The notes below the pieces were generated by a model. It was not told the DNA's origin. It did not search any database and worked only from the letters and a program-made list of their open reading frames with translations. Made by a program: the position numbers and the translations under genes. Of a stretch of DNA of 19,542 nucleotides, positions 1 through 8,245 are shown piece by piece; within the stretch, counting starts at the first letter, position 1, and every line of letters starts with the position of its first letter. Source of the stretch: Pseudomonadaceae bacterium UBA836. Its GTDB lineage: Bacteria > Pseudomonadota > Gammaproteobacteria > Pseudomonadales > Pseudomonadaceae. The stretch is taken from assembly GCA_002296055.1 (NCBI GenBank), contig DBHE01000166.1:1-19542 (forward strand), read 5' to 3'.

Positions 1-998
1 CGGCCGTTGTTGCGCATCGCCTCGCCAAAGCGCGCCATGTCACGCAGGCTGGCGTTCATGCCGCCACCGGCAAACTGGGTGCCCACCTGATCTACCACGA
101 TGTAGGCATCCTGCTCTGCGCCCAGCTTGCTCCATATGCGCTGCTCCAGCAGGTCGGCAAAGGAGGTGCCGGATGCGCGCTGCACCACCCAGGCCAGGAC
201 GTCGGAGTTGACCGTTCTGTAGGCGAAGGCGTCGCCGTGCTGCCCCTCGGGTTGCACCTTCTGCAAGAAGGCGTACAGCGAGGTCGCCCCGCTGTAGTCG
301 GCTGGGCGTGGGATCAGGTTGCCGGCGCGCGAATATTCCCAAATTTCGGCACTGGGGTCGGAGTAGGTTTCCGAGTAGCGAATGGCGGTTGTCATGTCCA
401 TCACCTGGCGTACGCTGGCGTTGCCAAAGCCGCTGTCTGCCAGCTCGGGCACGTAGCTGGCGACGCTTGCCTGCTCATCCAGCACGCCTTCTTCAACCAG
501 CATGGCGGCCAGGGTGCCAATAAAGGATTTGGTGACCGAGAAGGCCATGTGCGGTCGGTCCGCCTGCAAGGCGCCAAAGTAGCGCTCGTAAACTACCTTG
601 CCGCGATGCAGCACGACGATGCCGTCGGTGTAGTTGGCGTCCAGCGACTGGGCCCAGGTCATCCCTGTGCCATCGGCCAGCTGAAACTGGAGGGCGTCGA
701 TATCTTCACGCAGCGCCTGCGGCAGCGCGCTGGCGGCGCTACCCGCGCGGCCCACCGTCGCGGTCGGCAGCAGTTCGCGAATGTGCGAAAAGGCCCAGCG
801 GGTATGCGGAAAGCGCAGGTAGTTGTTGAAGGTGACCTGCTTGTCGGCGGCCGGCGGAAAGCCTTGCATCCAACCCATGACCTGCGGATCGCTGGCGTGC
901 GCGTCGAGTGGCGTTTGAGCTGCGAAGGCCTGGCTGCCAAGCAGGCCACCAAGCAGCATAGAAAGGCAGGCGCGCTGCCAGTGCATCGGGCGTTTCAT
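1..998 (-). CDS. Serine beta-lactamase-fold hydrolase (NylB/EstB-like), exported, C-terminus cut by window edge
   Basis: The reverse strand reads open from an ATG at 998 to the left edge, giving 332 residues without a stop. Residues 1-26 look like a Sec signal peptide (basic MKRPMHWQR, hydrophobic core, cleavage near SQAFA-A), so the product is probably periplasmic. The class C/penicillin-binding fold signature S-V-T-K lies at residues 154-157, with Ser154 the likely nucleophile and Lys157 the general base. A second motif, Y260-R-T-V-N264 followed by SDVLAWV, matches the Y-x-x-x-N pattern of 6-aminohexanoate-dimer hydrolase and EstB-type esterases rather than true beta-lactamases. Gly-rich AGGGMNASLRD near the end also fits this family. 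An AGGGG-like ribosome site precedes the ATG. The substrate (amide or ester) cannot be read from sequence. It is divergent from a LysR regulator that may control it. The family is confident, the function is not. Confidence 0.85.
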   Translation of the reverse strand, partial: MKRPMHWQRACLSMLLGGLLGSQAFAAQTPLDAHASDPQVMGWMQGFPPAADKQVTFNNYLRFPHTRWAFSHIRELLPTATVGRAGSAASALPQALREDIDALQFQLADGTGMTWAQSLDANYTDGIVVLHRGKVVYERYFGALQADRPHMAFSVTKSFIGTLAAMLVEEGVLDEQASVASYVPELADSGFGNASVRQVMDMTTAIRYSETYSDPSAEIWEYSRAGNLIPRPADYSGATSLYAFLQKVQPEGQHGDAFAYRTVNSDVLAWVVQRASGTSFADLLEQRIWSKLGAEQDAYIVVDQVGTQFAGGGMNASLRDMARFGEAMRNNG

Positions 999-1028
999 GG
1001 GGTTCCCCTGTGATCTTGTTGTTGTGGT

Positions 1029-1098
1029 GGCCAGTGCAATACTGGCCTTGGTCGACAGTATTGGTACTGATATAAAGATAGTCCAATGCATATATTGG
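1029..1098. promoter_or_regulatory. Divergent promoter/operator region with clustered inverted repeats
   Basis: The short gap between the divergent hydrolase and LysR genes holds several dyads: GGCCAGT-N5-ACTGGCC (1029-1047, perfect 7-bp arms), CAGTA-TTGG-TACTG (1056-1069) and CCAAT-N6-ATTGG (1083-1098). A rightward sigma-70 promoter fits TTGGTC (1048-1053), 17 bases, TATAAA (1071-1076). That predicts transcription from about 1083, consistent with LysR translation starting at 1113. LysR-type proteins normally bind such dyads between divergent genes, so autoregulation and control of the hydrolase are likely. This is inference, although the repeats themselves are seen directly. Confidence 0.5.
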
Positions 1099-1112
1099 CC
1101 GTCATTAATGCT

Positions 1113-2081
1113 ATGAACTCATCAATAGATCTGAAGCGATTGAATCATCTGGTGCTGCTCAGCGAGGAGTTGCACTTCTCGCGTGCCGCCAAGCGTGCGC
1201 ACCTGTCGCAGACCGCCTTGAGTCGCAGCATTCAGTCATTGGAGAACGATCTGCAGCTGCGGCTGTTTGATCGCGGGACGCGCAGCGTTCAGCTGACGGT
1301 GGCGGGCCGGCAACTGCTGGAACAGGCCCGTGAGCTACTGCGGCGTGCTGACGACCTGAGCGCGTCGGCGCAGTATTTGGCCAGCGGCGAAGGGGGCGAG
1401 CTGAACTTCGGCGCGGGCCTTATGGCGGCTCACAGCTACATGGGCGAGGTGCTGCCGGCGCTGCGCCGGGATTGTCCGGGCCTGCGGCTGAACCTGGAAG
1501 TAGATCACTGGCAGAACCTGTTGCGCCTGTTGGAGCAGGAGCGGATTGAGTTTCTGGTCGGCGGCACGGGGGAGTTGCACGAAGTCTCGCACCTGCAAGA
1601 TCCGCGTCTGGAGATTGTGCAGCTGTCACCCAAAGCGACGGCTATCTATTGCCGACATGACCATCCACTGCTCGCGTTGGATCGCCCGCTGCCGTCCTCG
1701 CGCCTGCTGGACTACCCCTGGGCGGCCGCGTTGTTTAATGACGCCTCCGTTGCCCATGTGCTGTGCCTGTTGGACCTGCCGGCAGCCAGCCGGCCGCAGG
1801 CCCTCACCAGCTGCAACAATCTGCACCTTCTGCGCCAGACGGTGCTGCAGAGCGACAGTCTGCTGCACACTTGGTCTGGCTGGTTGCAGGAGGATGTGCA
1901 GGCCGGGCGGCTGGTGGACCTGACGCAGTGCCTGGCGCCTGCTTTGCCTGCACGTCGCTATCTGCTGCATAGCCACCTGATTCGCCTGGCGAATCGCACC
2001 TTGTCGCCGCCTGCCCAGCGGGCGGTCGCCATGATCCTTGAGGCGTGTGCAGCGCCGCCGGGGCTGGGTGTGTCTGCTTGA
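1113..2081 (+). CDS. LysR-family transcriptional regulator
   Basis: A typical LysR-type regulator of 322 residues if translation begins at 1113. An in-frame ATG at 1086 would add nine residues (MHILAVINA). I prefer 1113 because family members start directly before DLKRLNHLVLLSEELHFSRAA, and the 1086 codon lies inside a CCAAT/ATTGG dyad at the predicted transcription start. Neither start has a convincing ribosome site. The N-terminal winged helix-turn-helix (about residues 5-65) has the family pattern SRAAKRAHLSQTALSRSIQSLE with LFDRGTRSVQLT after it. The rest is the periplasmic-binding-protein-like effector domain. It is divergent from the serine hydrolase gene, its most likely target. The molybdenum-hydroxylase operon starting 214 bases downstream is a second possible target. 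The effector is unknown. Confidence 0.9.
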   Translation: MNSSIDLKRLNHLVLLSEELHFSRAAKRAHLSQTALSRSIQSLENDLQLRLFDRGTRSVQLTVAGRQLLEQARELLRRADDLSASAQYLASGEGGELNFGAGLMAAHSYMGEVLPALRRDCPGLRLNLEVDHWQNLLRLLEQERIEFLVGGTGELHEVSHLQDPRLEIVQLSPKATAIYCRHDHPLLALDRPLPSSRLLDYPWAAALFNDASVAHVLCLLDLPAASRPQALTSCNNLHLLRQTVLQSDSLLHTWSGWLQEDVQAGRLVDLTQCLAPALPARRYLLHSHLIRLANRTLSPPAQRAVAMILEACAAPPGLGVSA

Positions 2082-2111
2082 TCGTGCAAGGCTCTCGGGG
2101 TTTTGTGTTAT

Positions 2112-2195
2112 CAGCCAACCGGCAGGGCTGGTTATCCTTCTCTCCTTATGTCCGCTGACCGTGCAGCGGACTGGCGATGGCTTTGATGCATCGCC
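2112..2195 (+). other. Three consecutive hairpins upstream of the molybdenum-hydroxylase operon
   Basis: The 214-base gap between the LysR gene and the operon contains CAGCC-N9-GGCTG (2112-2130), the perfect 8-bp stem GTCCGCTG-ACCGTG-CAGCGGAC (2150-2171), and one base later the perfect 7-bp stem GGCGATG-N9-CATCGCC (2173-2195). None is followed by a U-tract, so they are not classical intrinsic terminators. They may be a structured leader RNA, protein-binding dyads, or a weak end for the LysR transcript. An A/T-rich stretch (2248-2272) and a ribosome site GACGAGG (2284-2290) separate them from the first gene. Confidence 0.5.
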
Positions 2196-2295
2196 TGTCT
2201 CGTATTCGACATTGGGCTGCTTGGTGTCCCATTCCTGATGCAGCTGCTAATTTAAATAGAAAAAAACATAAAACTCGTAGCCTGACGAGGTTCTA

Positions 2296-2757
2296 ATGAT
2301 TCAGTTATCCGTGAATGGCACCCAGCACCAGCTGGATGTGCCTGAAGATATGCCACTGCTCTGGGTAGTGCGTGATGTGCTCGGGCTAACCGGCACCAAA
2401 TTCGGCTGTGGTATCGCCCAATGTGGCGCCTGCACCGTGCATCTGGACGGGCAGGCGGTACGCTCCTGCGTGCTGCCGGTCAGTGCCGTAGCCGGGCGCG
2501 CCGTGACCACCATTGAGGCGGTTGGCGAGTCGGCTCTGGGCGCCCAGGTGCAGCAGGCCTGGCTGGCCCACGAGGTGGTGCAGTGTGGTTACTGCCAGTC
2601 AGGTCAGATCATGTCTGCTACCGCACTACTGCAGCGCCACCCCACGCCCAGCGACGCCCAGATTGATGCCGGTATGGCAGGCAACCTGTGTCGCTGCGCC
2701 ACCTATACGCGCATCCGTGCGGCTATCAAGGATGTGGACGCCGGAGGTGCCGCATGA
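2296..2757 (+). CDS. iorA: (2Fe-2S)-binding small subunit of a molybdenum hydroxylase (isoquinoline 1-oxidoreductase alpha type)
   Basis: This 153-residue protein carries two [2Fe-2S] clusters in the usual order for the xanthine dehydrogenase family small subunit. A plant-ferredoxin-like domain has Cys38, Cys43, Cys46 and Cys58 ([16 protein letters not shown]). An alpha-helical domain has Cys97, Cys100, Cys132 and Cys134 (CGYCQSGQ and LCRC). It relays electrons from the molybdenum centre in the large subunit to the cytochrome c encoded two genes on. There is no signal peptide. In this family the small subunit is thought to be exported folded together with its Tat-signal partner. The ribosome site GACGAGG precedes the ATG by five bases. 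The stop overlaps the next start as ATGA, so the two subunits are translationally coupled. It is the first gene of the operon. The substrate is not determined by this subunit, and the name follows the family. Confidence 0.93.
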   Translation: MIQLSVNGTQHQLDVPEDMPLLWVVRDVLGLTGTKFGCGIAQCGACTVHLDGQAVRSCVLPVSAVAGRAVTTIEAVGESALGAQVQQAWLAHEVVQCGYCQSGQIMSATALLQRHPTPSDAQIDAGMAGNLCRCATYTRIRAAIKDVDAGGAA

Positions 2758-4946
2758 GCCTGTCAGGTAATGGCGTATCACGTCGCCGGTTTTTGCAGGG
2801 CTCTGGGGCCGCATTGGGTGGCCTGATGCTCAGCACCTGGCTACCGGGTTTTGTCCCGCACAGCGTGGCGGCTGAGGTGACCGCCGCCGGGCGGCTGGGC
2901 GACCAGGCTCCGCGCGGCTACGGCGCCTACGTTCGGGTTGGTCATGACGGTCAGGTCACGGTCATTTCGCCGAAGATCGAAATGGGGCAGGGCGCGCATA
3001 CCGGCATCGCCATGATGGTGGCCGAGGAGCTTGAAGTGCCGCTCTCCTCGGTCAGCGTCGAAGATGCGCCGCCGGACAGCGAGCTGTATGCCGACTCGTT
3101 GATGCAGTTTCAGGCTACCGGTGGCTCAACCTCCACTCGGCATTCCTGGCAGCCGCTGCGTGAAGCGGGTGCGACTGCGCGGCTGCTGTTGATTCAGGCC
3201 GCTGCTGCGCGCTGGGGTATTGATGCGGCGCAGTGCCAGGCGCGTGATGGCGTGGTGCATGGGCCTGATGGTCAGCAGTTGCCCTATGGCGAACTGGTGG
3301 ATGCGGCGAGTGCATTGCCGCTGCCGGAGTCGGTGGTGCTCAAGACGCCGGATCAGTTCCGTCTGCTCGGCACGCCCGCGCCGCGGCTGGATACGCCGGC
3401 CAAGGTCAACGGCAAGGCGCGCTTTACCATCGATTTACAGGTGCCGGGCATGCTGGTGGCATCCACCCTGACCTGTCCGGTATACGGCGGCAAGCTCAAG
3501 TCCGTTGATGCCAGTACCGCCCGTGCGGTGCCGGGCGTTCGGGATGTGGTGACGCTGGATAACGCTGTGGCGGTTACCGCGAGCAACTACTGGGCCTGCC
3601 AGCAGGGGCTCAAGGCGCTGCGCGTGGAATGGGACCTGGGTGAGCACGCGGCCATCGACTCGGCTCAACTGGATGAGGCGTTGCAGGGCGCCAGTAGCCG
3701 AGATGGCGTGGTCGCGCACAGCAGCGGCGATATCGAAGCGGCGCTGGGTGGCGCAGCCAGCACCTTTGAGGCGGTGTATGAGCAGCCGTTCCTGTCGCAC
3801 TCGCCACTCGAGCCGATGACCTGCGTGGCGCAGGTGCGGGCCGATGCCTGCGAGCTATGGGTGGGCACGCAGGTGCCGGCGTTCGCTCAGCAGACCGCTG
3901 CTGCGGTAACCGGCCTGCCGCCCGAGCGTATTCAGGTGCATAACCAGTTGATCGGTGGTGCCTTTGGTCGTCGGTTGGATTTTGATTTCATCACCCAGGC
4001 GGTTGCCATTGCCAAGCAGGTGGACTATCCGGTCAAGCTGATCTGGAGTCGCGAAGAGGACATGACCCATGACCTCTACCGACCGCATTATGTCGATCGC
4101 CTGACCGCTGCGCTGGACGCTGACGGTCGCTTGCAGGGCTGGCAGCACCGTATTGCTGGTGCGTCGGTACTGGCGCGTTACATAGGCGGCTTGCCGCCCA
4201 GCGGTGTCGACTCCGACGCGGTTGAGGTGGCTATCGAGCCGATCTATGCGCTGGACAGTCTGCAAGTCAATTACATTCGCGAGGAACCCAAGGTTGTGCC
4301 GGTCTCCTGGTGGCGTGGAGTTGGCCCGCTGCGCAGCACCCTGGCACTGGAATGCTTTATCGACGAGTTGGCGCACAACGCAGGCCAAGATCCGGTGGAC
4401 TACCGCCTGGCGCTGATGGACGCCCATCCGCGGGCGCAGGCGGTGCTTAAACTGGCCGCCGAGAAAGCCGACTGGCAGAGCCCGCTGCCTGCCGGGCGGG
4501 GCAGAGGTGTTGCGGTGAGTGCGGTGTTTGGCAGCTTTGTTGCCACCGTGGTGGAGCTGCAGATGGACGGTGACAAGGGCGTGCGCATCACGCGCCTGGT
4601 CAGTGCCATCGATTGTGGCCTGGTGACCAACCCCACCTCGGTGCTGGCGCAGATCGAGGGCGGCACGCTGTTTGGTCTGTCGGCATCGCTGTTCAACGAA
4701 ATCACCCTTGAGCAGGGGCAGGTGCAGCAGAGCAACTTCCACAACTACCGCCAACTGCGCATCAACGAGGCGCCCGGTGTGGAGGTGCACATTGTGCCCA
4801 GTAGCGAAGACCCCGGTGGGGTGGGTGAAACGGGCACCGCGCTGATTGGTCCAGCCCTGCTCAACGCGCTGGCTGCCGCCAGCGGCAAGCGCTTGCGGCG
4901 CCTGCCGCTAAGCCGCGCTGGATATTTCCCGGTACAAGGAGCCTGA
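2754..4946 (+). CDS. iorB: Molybdopterin-binding large subunit of a periplasmic aldehyde/N-heterocycle oxidoreductase (IorB type)
   Basis: The gene gives 730 residues from the ATG at 2754, chosen because GGAGG (2742-2746) precedes it and it overlaps the upstream stop as ATGA. A longer open frame to 2688 exists but would run over the small-subunit gene. Residues 9-41 form a twin-arginine signal (SRRRFLQ, hydrophobic stretch, VAA-E), so the folded Mo enzyme is sent to the periplasm. Family motifs include [54 protein letters not shown] and the C-terminal GGVGETGT, whose glutamate (about residue 692) is the catalytic base equivalent of xanthine dehydrogenase. With IorA and the following cytochrome c it should hydroxylate an aldehyde or an N-heterocycle and pass electrons to the respiratory chain. 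The IorB family covers isoquinoline, nicotinate and aldehyde oxidases, so the substrate is open. Confidence 0.93.
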   Translation: MSLSGNGVSRRRFLQGSGAALGGLMLSTWLPGFVPHSVAAEVTAAGRLGDQAPRGYGAYVRVGHDGQVTVISPKIEMGQGAHTGIAMMVAEELEVPLSSVSVEDAPPDSELYADSLMQFQATGGSTSTRHSWQPLREAGATARLLLIQAAAARWGIDAAQCQARDGVVHGPDGQQLPYGELVDAASALPLPESVVLKTPDQFRLLGTPAPRLDTPAKVNGKARFTIDLQVPGMLVASTLTCPVYGGKLKSVDASTARAVPGVRDVVTLDNAVAVTASNYWACQQGLKALRVEWDLGEHAAIDSAQLDEALQGASSRDGVVAHSSGDIEAALGGAASTFEAVYEQPFLSHSPLEPMTCVAQVRADACELWVGTQVPAFAQQTAAAVTGLPPERIQVHNQLIGGAFGRRLDFDFITQAVAIAKQVDYPVKLIWSREEDMTHDLYRPHYVDRLTAALDADGRLQGWQHRIAGASVLARYIGGLPPSGVDSDAVEVAIEPIYALDSLQVNYIREEPKVVPVSWWRGVGPLRSTLALECFIDELAHNAGQDPVDYRLALMDAHPRAQAVLKLAAEKADWQSPLPAGRGRGVAVSAVFGSFVATVVELQMDGDKGVRITRLVSAIDCGLVTNPTSVLAQIEGGTLFGLSASLFNEITLEQGQVQQSNFHNYRQLRINEAPGVEVHIVPSSEDPGGVGETGTALIGPALLNALAAASGKRLRRLPLSRAGYFPVQGA

Positions 4947-4949
4947 CCC

Positions 4950-6176
4950 ATGCATCCGAGCAAAACCCTGATTGGCGGGCTGGCTCTGGCTGCCCTGAGT
5001 CTCCACGTGCAGGCTGATGACCAGGCACTGATCGAGCGTGGCAAGTATCTGGCCGCAGCCGCCGACTGCGTGGCCTGTCATACCGTACCCGGTGGCGAAC
5101 CCTTTGCGGGCGGCGTGGAATTCAAGCTGCCCTTCGGTTCGCTGTATTCACCCAATATCACGCCCGACAAGGAAACCGGCATTGGCGACTGGAGCGATGC
5201 GGACTTTCTGGGCGCGCTGCATGAGGGCGTCGGCAAGGACGGCAAGCGATACTATCCGGCGTTTCCGTACACCTCCTACACCCTGATGCCGGACGAGGAG
5301 GTGCAGGCCATCAAAGCCTACCTGTTCAGCCTGGAACCGGTCAGCAACACGGTGCCGGAGAACACGCTCTCGTTTCCCTTCAACCAGCGCTGGGGCATGT
5401 TCTTCTGGAATCTGGTGTTTCACGATAACGCCCGCTTTGAGCCTGACCCGGCACAGTCTGAGCAGTGGAACCGTGGCGCCTATCTGGTCGAGGGCCCCGG
5501 CCACTGCGGCGAGTGCCACACGCCGCGTAACTTTGCTCAGGCTCTCAGCAGCAGCCAGCCGCTGGCTGGCAACTTGGTGCAGGGCTGGCAGGCTTACAAC
5601 ATCAGCAGCGACGTGCAGCATGGTATCGGCGCCTGGTCACAAGCCGAGCTGGTCAGCTACCTTGGCAAGGGCTATGCGCCTGGCAAGGGCGTAGCGAGTG
5701 GGCCGATGGGCGATGTCGTCAGTCACAGTCTGCGACATCTGAGCAATGACGACCTGTCAGCCATTGCCACCTATCTGCTCACTACCGAGCCGCAGGCCGA
5801 GGGCGTGCCGCGACCGCAACCGACGACGGCTGACGCAACGCCGGTGACCGATGGCGGCCTGGGTGGCCACCTGTTTGCCGGTGCCTGCGCCGGCTGTCAC
5901 AGCTGGAACGGCGAGGGCACCCAGAGCCCGGTGGCGACCCTGTCGGGGCTGAAGACGGTCAATGACCCTGCCGGCACCAACTTGCTCAACATCTTGTTGC
6001 GTGGCCATGCGGCGCCTCATTTGCGGGTCGACCAGCAGATGCCCAACTTTGCCAACGCCTATCAGGATGCCGAGCTGGCTGCTGTCGGTAGCTTCGTGTT
6101 GCAGCACTTTGGTCAGAGTGGCGGTACGCTGAGTGCCGAGGATGTTGCTGCACGGCGCGGCAACACCGGCCATTGA
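4950..6176 (+). CDS. Triheme cytochrome c, electron-accepting subunit of the molybdenum hydroxylase
   Basis: The product is 408 residues with a Sec signal (residues 1-22, ending HVQA-D) and three class I heme-binding sites: C40-V-A-C43-H44, C186-G-E-C189-H190 and C313-A-G-C316-H317. Candidate methionine axial ligands follow each (Met113 in TLMPDE, Met253 in GPMGDV, and the Met in QQMPNF). This is the layout of alcohol dehydrogenase AdhB-type subunits and of the cytochromes paired with IorAB-like enzymes. It should sit in the periplasm or on the membrane and take electrons from the 2Fe-2S subunit to quinone or a terminal oxidase. No C-terminal membrane anchor is visible. AAGGAG precedes the ATG, which lies three bases after the iorB stop. 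Membership of the complex is inferred from gene order and family precedent. Confidence 0.93.
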   Translation: MHPSKTLIGGLALAALSLHVQADDQALIERGKYLAAAADCVACHTVPGGEPFAGGVEFKLPFGSLYSPNITPDKETGIGDWSDADFLGALHEGVGKDGKRYYPAFPYTSYTLMPDEEVQAIKAYLFSLEPVSNTVPENTLSFPFNQRWGMFFWNLVFHDNARFEPDPAQSEQWNRGAYLVEGPGHCGECHTPRNFAQALSSSQPLAGNLVQGWQAYNISSDVQHGIGAWSQAELVSYLGKGYAPGKGVASGPMGDVVSHSLRHLSNDDLSAIATYLLTTEPQAEGVPRPQPTTADATPVTDGGLGGHLFAGACAGCHSWNGEGTQSPVATLSGLKTVNDPAGTNLLNILLRGHAAPHLRVDQQMPNFANAYQDAELAAVGSFVLQHFGQSGGTLSAEDVAARRGNTGH

Positions 6177-6195
6177 GCTGCGCCGGAGGTAAGGC

Positions 6196-7350
6196 ATGAG
6201 CGAGCTTGAACAGCTGCTGGAGGCGGTGGCAGCGGCCGAGGGCGCGGGTGAAGAGGCGGTGCTGGCCACGGTGGTCAAGGTTGAAGGCTCGGCATACCGC
6301 CGCCCCGGCGCGCGGATGCTGATCAACACGCTGGGTCAGACCGCCGGTACTGTGAGCGGCGGCTGCCTGGAGACTGAGGTGGCGCGCACCGCCTGGTGGC
6401 TGACCGAGCGCGGCCCGGCGCTGCGCAGTTACAGCACCGCCGAGGATGCAGAGGATGGCGAAGCGGCTGTGCGGTTTGGACTGGGCTGTAACGGCACCGT
6501 GCACCTGCTCTTCGAACGGATAAGCTCACCAGCCTGCCAGCTGCTGCTGGCTAGCGCTCGTGATCTGGTGGCGCCGCAGGGCGGTGCGATGGCAACGGTG
6601 GTAGGCCCCGCGCACAGCGGACTGCTTGGCCAGCGGTTGCTTCTGGATGGGGCGGGGCGCACTGCCGGCAGCCTGCCTGCCTCGCTGCAGGCGCCACTGC
6701 AGTCGCTGTTGCTGCAGGCGCGAGACGCCCCACGGGCCAGCCTGCACCAGTTTGAGCAATCAGGTGGGCAGGTACTGGAGGTGCTGCTTGAGTCCCTGCG
6801 TCCGGCGCGCCGGCTGGTCATCTTTGGTGGCGGGCATGACGCCCAACCGTTGGTGAGTATGGCGCGCCTGCAGGGTCTGCATGTGACGCTGATCGACAGC
6901 CGAGCGCACTTTGCCCGTGCTGCGCGCTTCCCCGATGCGCATGCGGTGCTGCAGGGCGACTTGCAGCAACCGGATGCGCTGCTGCCACTGCTGGATGATG
7001 CGGCTGTGGTTATCATGACCCATAGCCTGCAGCAGGACGCCTGCTGGCTCGATCTGGCCGTGCGGTCAGCCGCCAGCTATATCGGCCAGCTGGGGCCACG
7101 TGAACGCACCGAGCGTCTACTCGCCGGCGTTCAGCGTCCGCTGCCTGCCCAGCTTCATTACCCGGTTGGCCTGGATCTGGGCGGAGATACACCTCAGAGC
7201 GTGGCGTTGGCCGTATTGGCTGAAATAACGGCGGTGGCGCACCAGCGCCAGGGCGGCAAGCTGCAGCAGCGACGCACCGCCATCCATGACCCGGTGCCGA
7301 TTGAGCGTCACGCCCGGGTCGTTTCACCTTCGCTAAGTGAGAAATACTAG
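6196..7350 (+). CDS. xdhC: XdhC/CoxI-family molybdenum cofactor insertion chaperone
   Basis: This 384-residue protein has the two domains of XdhC. The N-terminal XdhC/CoxI domain (about residues 8-80) shows ATVVKVEGSAYRRPGARMLI and TVSGGCLE. The C-terminal Rossmann domain (about 203-345) shows RRLVIFGGGHDAQPL, VTLIDSRAHF and VVIMTHSLQQD. XdhC proteins bind the molybdenum cofactor, help sulfurate it and hand it to xanthine dehydrogenase family apo-enzymes in the cytoplasm before Tat export. An excellent ribosome site (GGAGGTAAGG) precedes the ATG, and the gap to the cytochrome gene is 19 bases. Its dedicated presence in this operon supports a Mo hydroxylase needing a modified cofactor. The stop codon TAG is directly followed by the ATG of the next gene. 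Confidence 0.9.
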   Translation: MSELEQLLEAVAAAEGAGEEAVLATVVKVEGSAYRRPGARMLINTLGQTAGTVSGGCLETEVARTAWWLTERGPALRSYSTAEDAEDGEAAVRFGLGCNGTVHLLFERISSPACQLLLASARDLVAPQGGAMATVVGPAHSGLLGQRLLLDGAGRTAGSLPASLQAPLQSLLLQARDAPRASLHQFEQSGGQVLEVLLESLRPARRLVIFGGGHDAQPLVSMARLQGLHVTLIDSRAHFARAARFPDAHAVLQGDLQQPDALLPLLDDAAVVIMTHSLQQDACWLDLAVRSAASYIGQLGPRERTERLLAGVQRPLPAQLHYPVGLDLGGDTPQSVALAVLAEITAVAHQRQGGKLQQRRTAIHDPVPIERHARVVSPSLSEKY

Positions 7351-7644
7351 ATGTCTGAAATCATTACCATTGTTGCCGTACTCCGCGCTGCGGACGGCGC
7401 TGCCGAAAAAGTCGCCGGTATTTTGCACCGCGCTGTGGCGCCATCCCGTGCCGAAGCCGGTTGCCGCGGTTATGTGTTGCACCATGATCGCACCGATCAT
7501 CAGCGCTTTGTCTTTGTCGAGCAATGGGCCGGCATGGAGGCGATTGAAGCGCATCGCCAGGCGCCGCACTACCTGGCGATGGGCAAGGAGCTGGATGGCC
7601 TGATCGCTGAGCGTGAGGTCATGCTGCTGGACGCAGTGCCCTGA
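7351..7644 (+). CDS. Small ABM-domain protein, putative quinol/antibiotic-biosynthesis-type monooxygenase
   Basis: The gene encodes a 97-residue single-domain protein of the antibiotic biosynthesis monooxygenase (ABM, YgiN-like dimeric alpha-beta barrel) family. The family pattern is clear: a first strand ITIVAVLRAADG, a helix, the strand with EAGCRGYVLHHD, then HQRFVFVEQWAGMEAIEAHRQAPHYLAM and a final strand. There is no signal peptide, so it is cytoplasmic. Some family members oxidise quinols or polycyclic phenols without a cofactor, others are heme-degrading or of unknown role. The start directly abuts the xdhC stop with no gap, so translation is probably coupled. No ABM protein is required for Mo hydroxylases. 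It may act on the product of the pathway or on quinones, which is inference only. Confidence 0.8.
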   Translation: MSEIITIVAVLRAADGAAEKVAGILHRAVAPSRAEAGCRGYVLHHDRTDHQRFVFVEQWAGMEAIEAHRQAPHYLAMGKELDGLIAEREVMLLDAVP

Positions 7645-7664
7645 GCCGTCGCGTTGCAGCCCTG

Positions 7665-8228
7665 ATGCTGGCGGCCGGCAGCAGTCAGCGCTTTGGCAGC
7701 GATAAGCGCCGGGCGCCGCTAGCCAGCGGCCACAGCATGCTGCAGGCTGCCATGGCGCGAGCCTTGGATGCCTTCGGTCAGCTTACCCTGGTGCTGCGTG
7801 AGGGCGATGACCCCGCCGCCCTCGGGGTGCCCGCGGGTGTGCAGGTGCTGTTCAACCCGCACGGCGAGCGCGGCATGGCCAGCTCTCTGGTGCTGGGGGT
7901 ACAGCATCTACTGCAAGGCGATGCCGAGGTGCTCGCGGTGCTGCTGGCGGATATGCCTTGCCTGCAGCAGAGCACGCTACAGGCGGTCATCGCTGCGAGC
8001 GATCCAGAGCATATCGTGCAGCCCCAGTTTCAGGGACGCGGCGGTCACCCGGTGCTGTTTGGTCGGCGCTTCTGGCCCGAGCTGCTGGCGCTGGAGGGCG
8101 ATGTTGGCGCACGTTCGGTTGTGCGGACCCGCGCCGAATACGTTAAGGTGCTGACGGTGGCCGACCCTGGCGTGTGTCTGGATATCGATGAGCCGAGCGC
8201 CCTGGCCACCCTTGCCCCCTCGATTTGA
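7665..8228 (+). CDS. MobA/MocA-like molybdenum cofactor nucleotidyltransferase
   Basis: The protein has a nucleotidyltransferase fold with the nucleotide loop LAAGSSQRFGSDK at its start, VLLADMPCL (metal-binding Asp) near the middle and the GHPVLFGRRFWPEL plus GDVGAR motifs of MocA-type enzymes. Those attach CMP to Mo-molybdopterin for xanthine dehydrogenase family enzymes (GMP for MobA). The first ATG (7665, 187 residues) lies inside the first beta strand and is probably not the true start. The frame is open back to 7617, and its only upstream candidate is a CTG at 7641 overlapping the preceding TGA, which would restore LSRRVAALM. The frame has no upstream ATG, GTG or TTG. I give the ATG as the conservative start. 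The product fits cofactor maturation for this operon. MocA-type is more likely than MobA given its XdhC partner. Confidence 0.85.
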   Translation: MLAAGSSQRFGSDKRRAPLASGHSMLQAAMARALDAFGQLTLVLREGDDPAALGVPAGVQVLFNPHGERGMASSLVLGVQHLLQGDAEVLAVLLADMPCLQQSTLQAVIAASDPEHIVQPQFQGRGGHPVLFGRRFWPELLALEGDVGARSVVRTRAEYVKVLTVADPGVCLDIDEPSALATLAPSI

Positions 8229-8245
8229 CCTTGCAGGAGAACCCC

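Noticed and set aside
237..1013. Plus-strand open frame of 258 codons
   Set aside because: It is antisense to the serine hydrolase, whose frame is open and has the SxxK motif and signal peptide; the plus-strand product has no recognisable domain.
3855..4790. Long minus-strand open frame of 311 codons
   Set aside because: Shadow of the Mo-subunit gene caused by high GC; no ribosome site and no family features.
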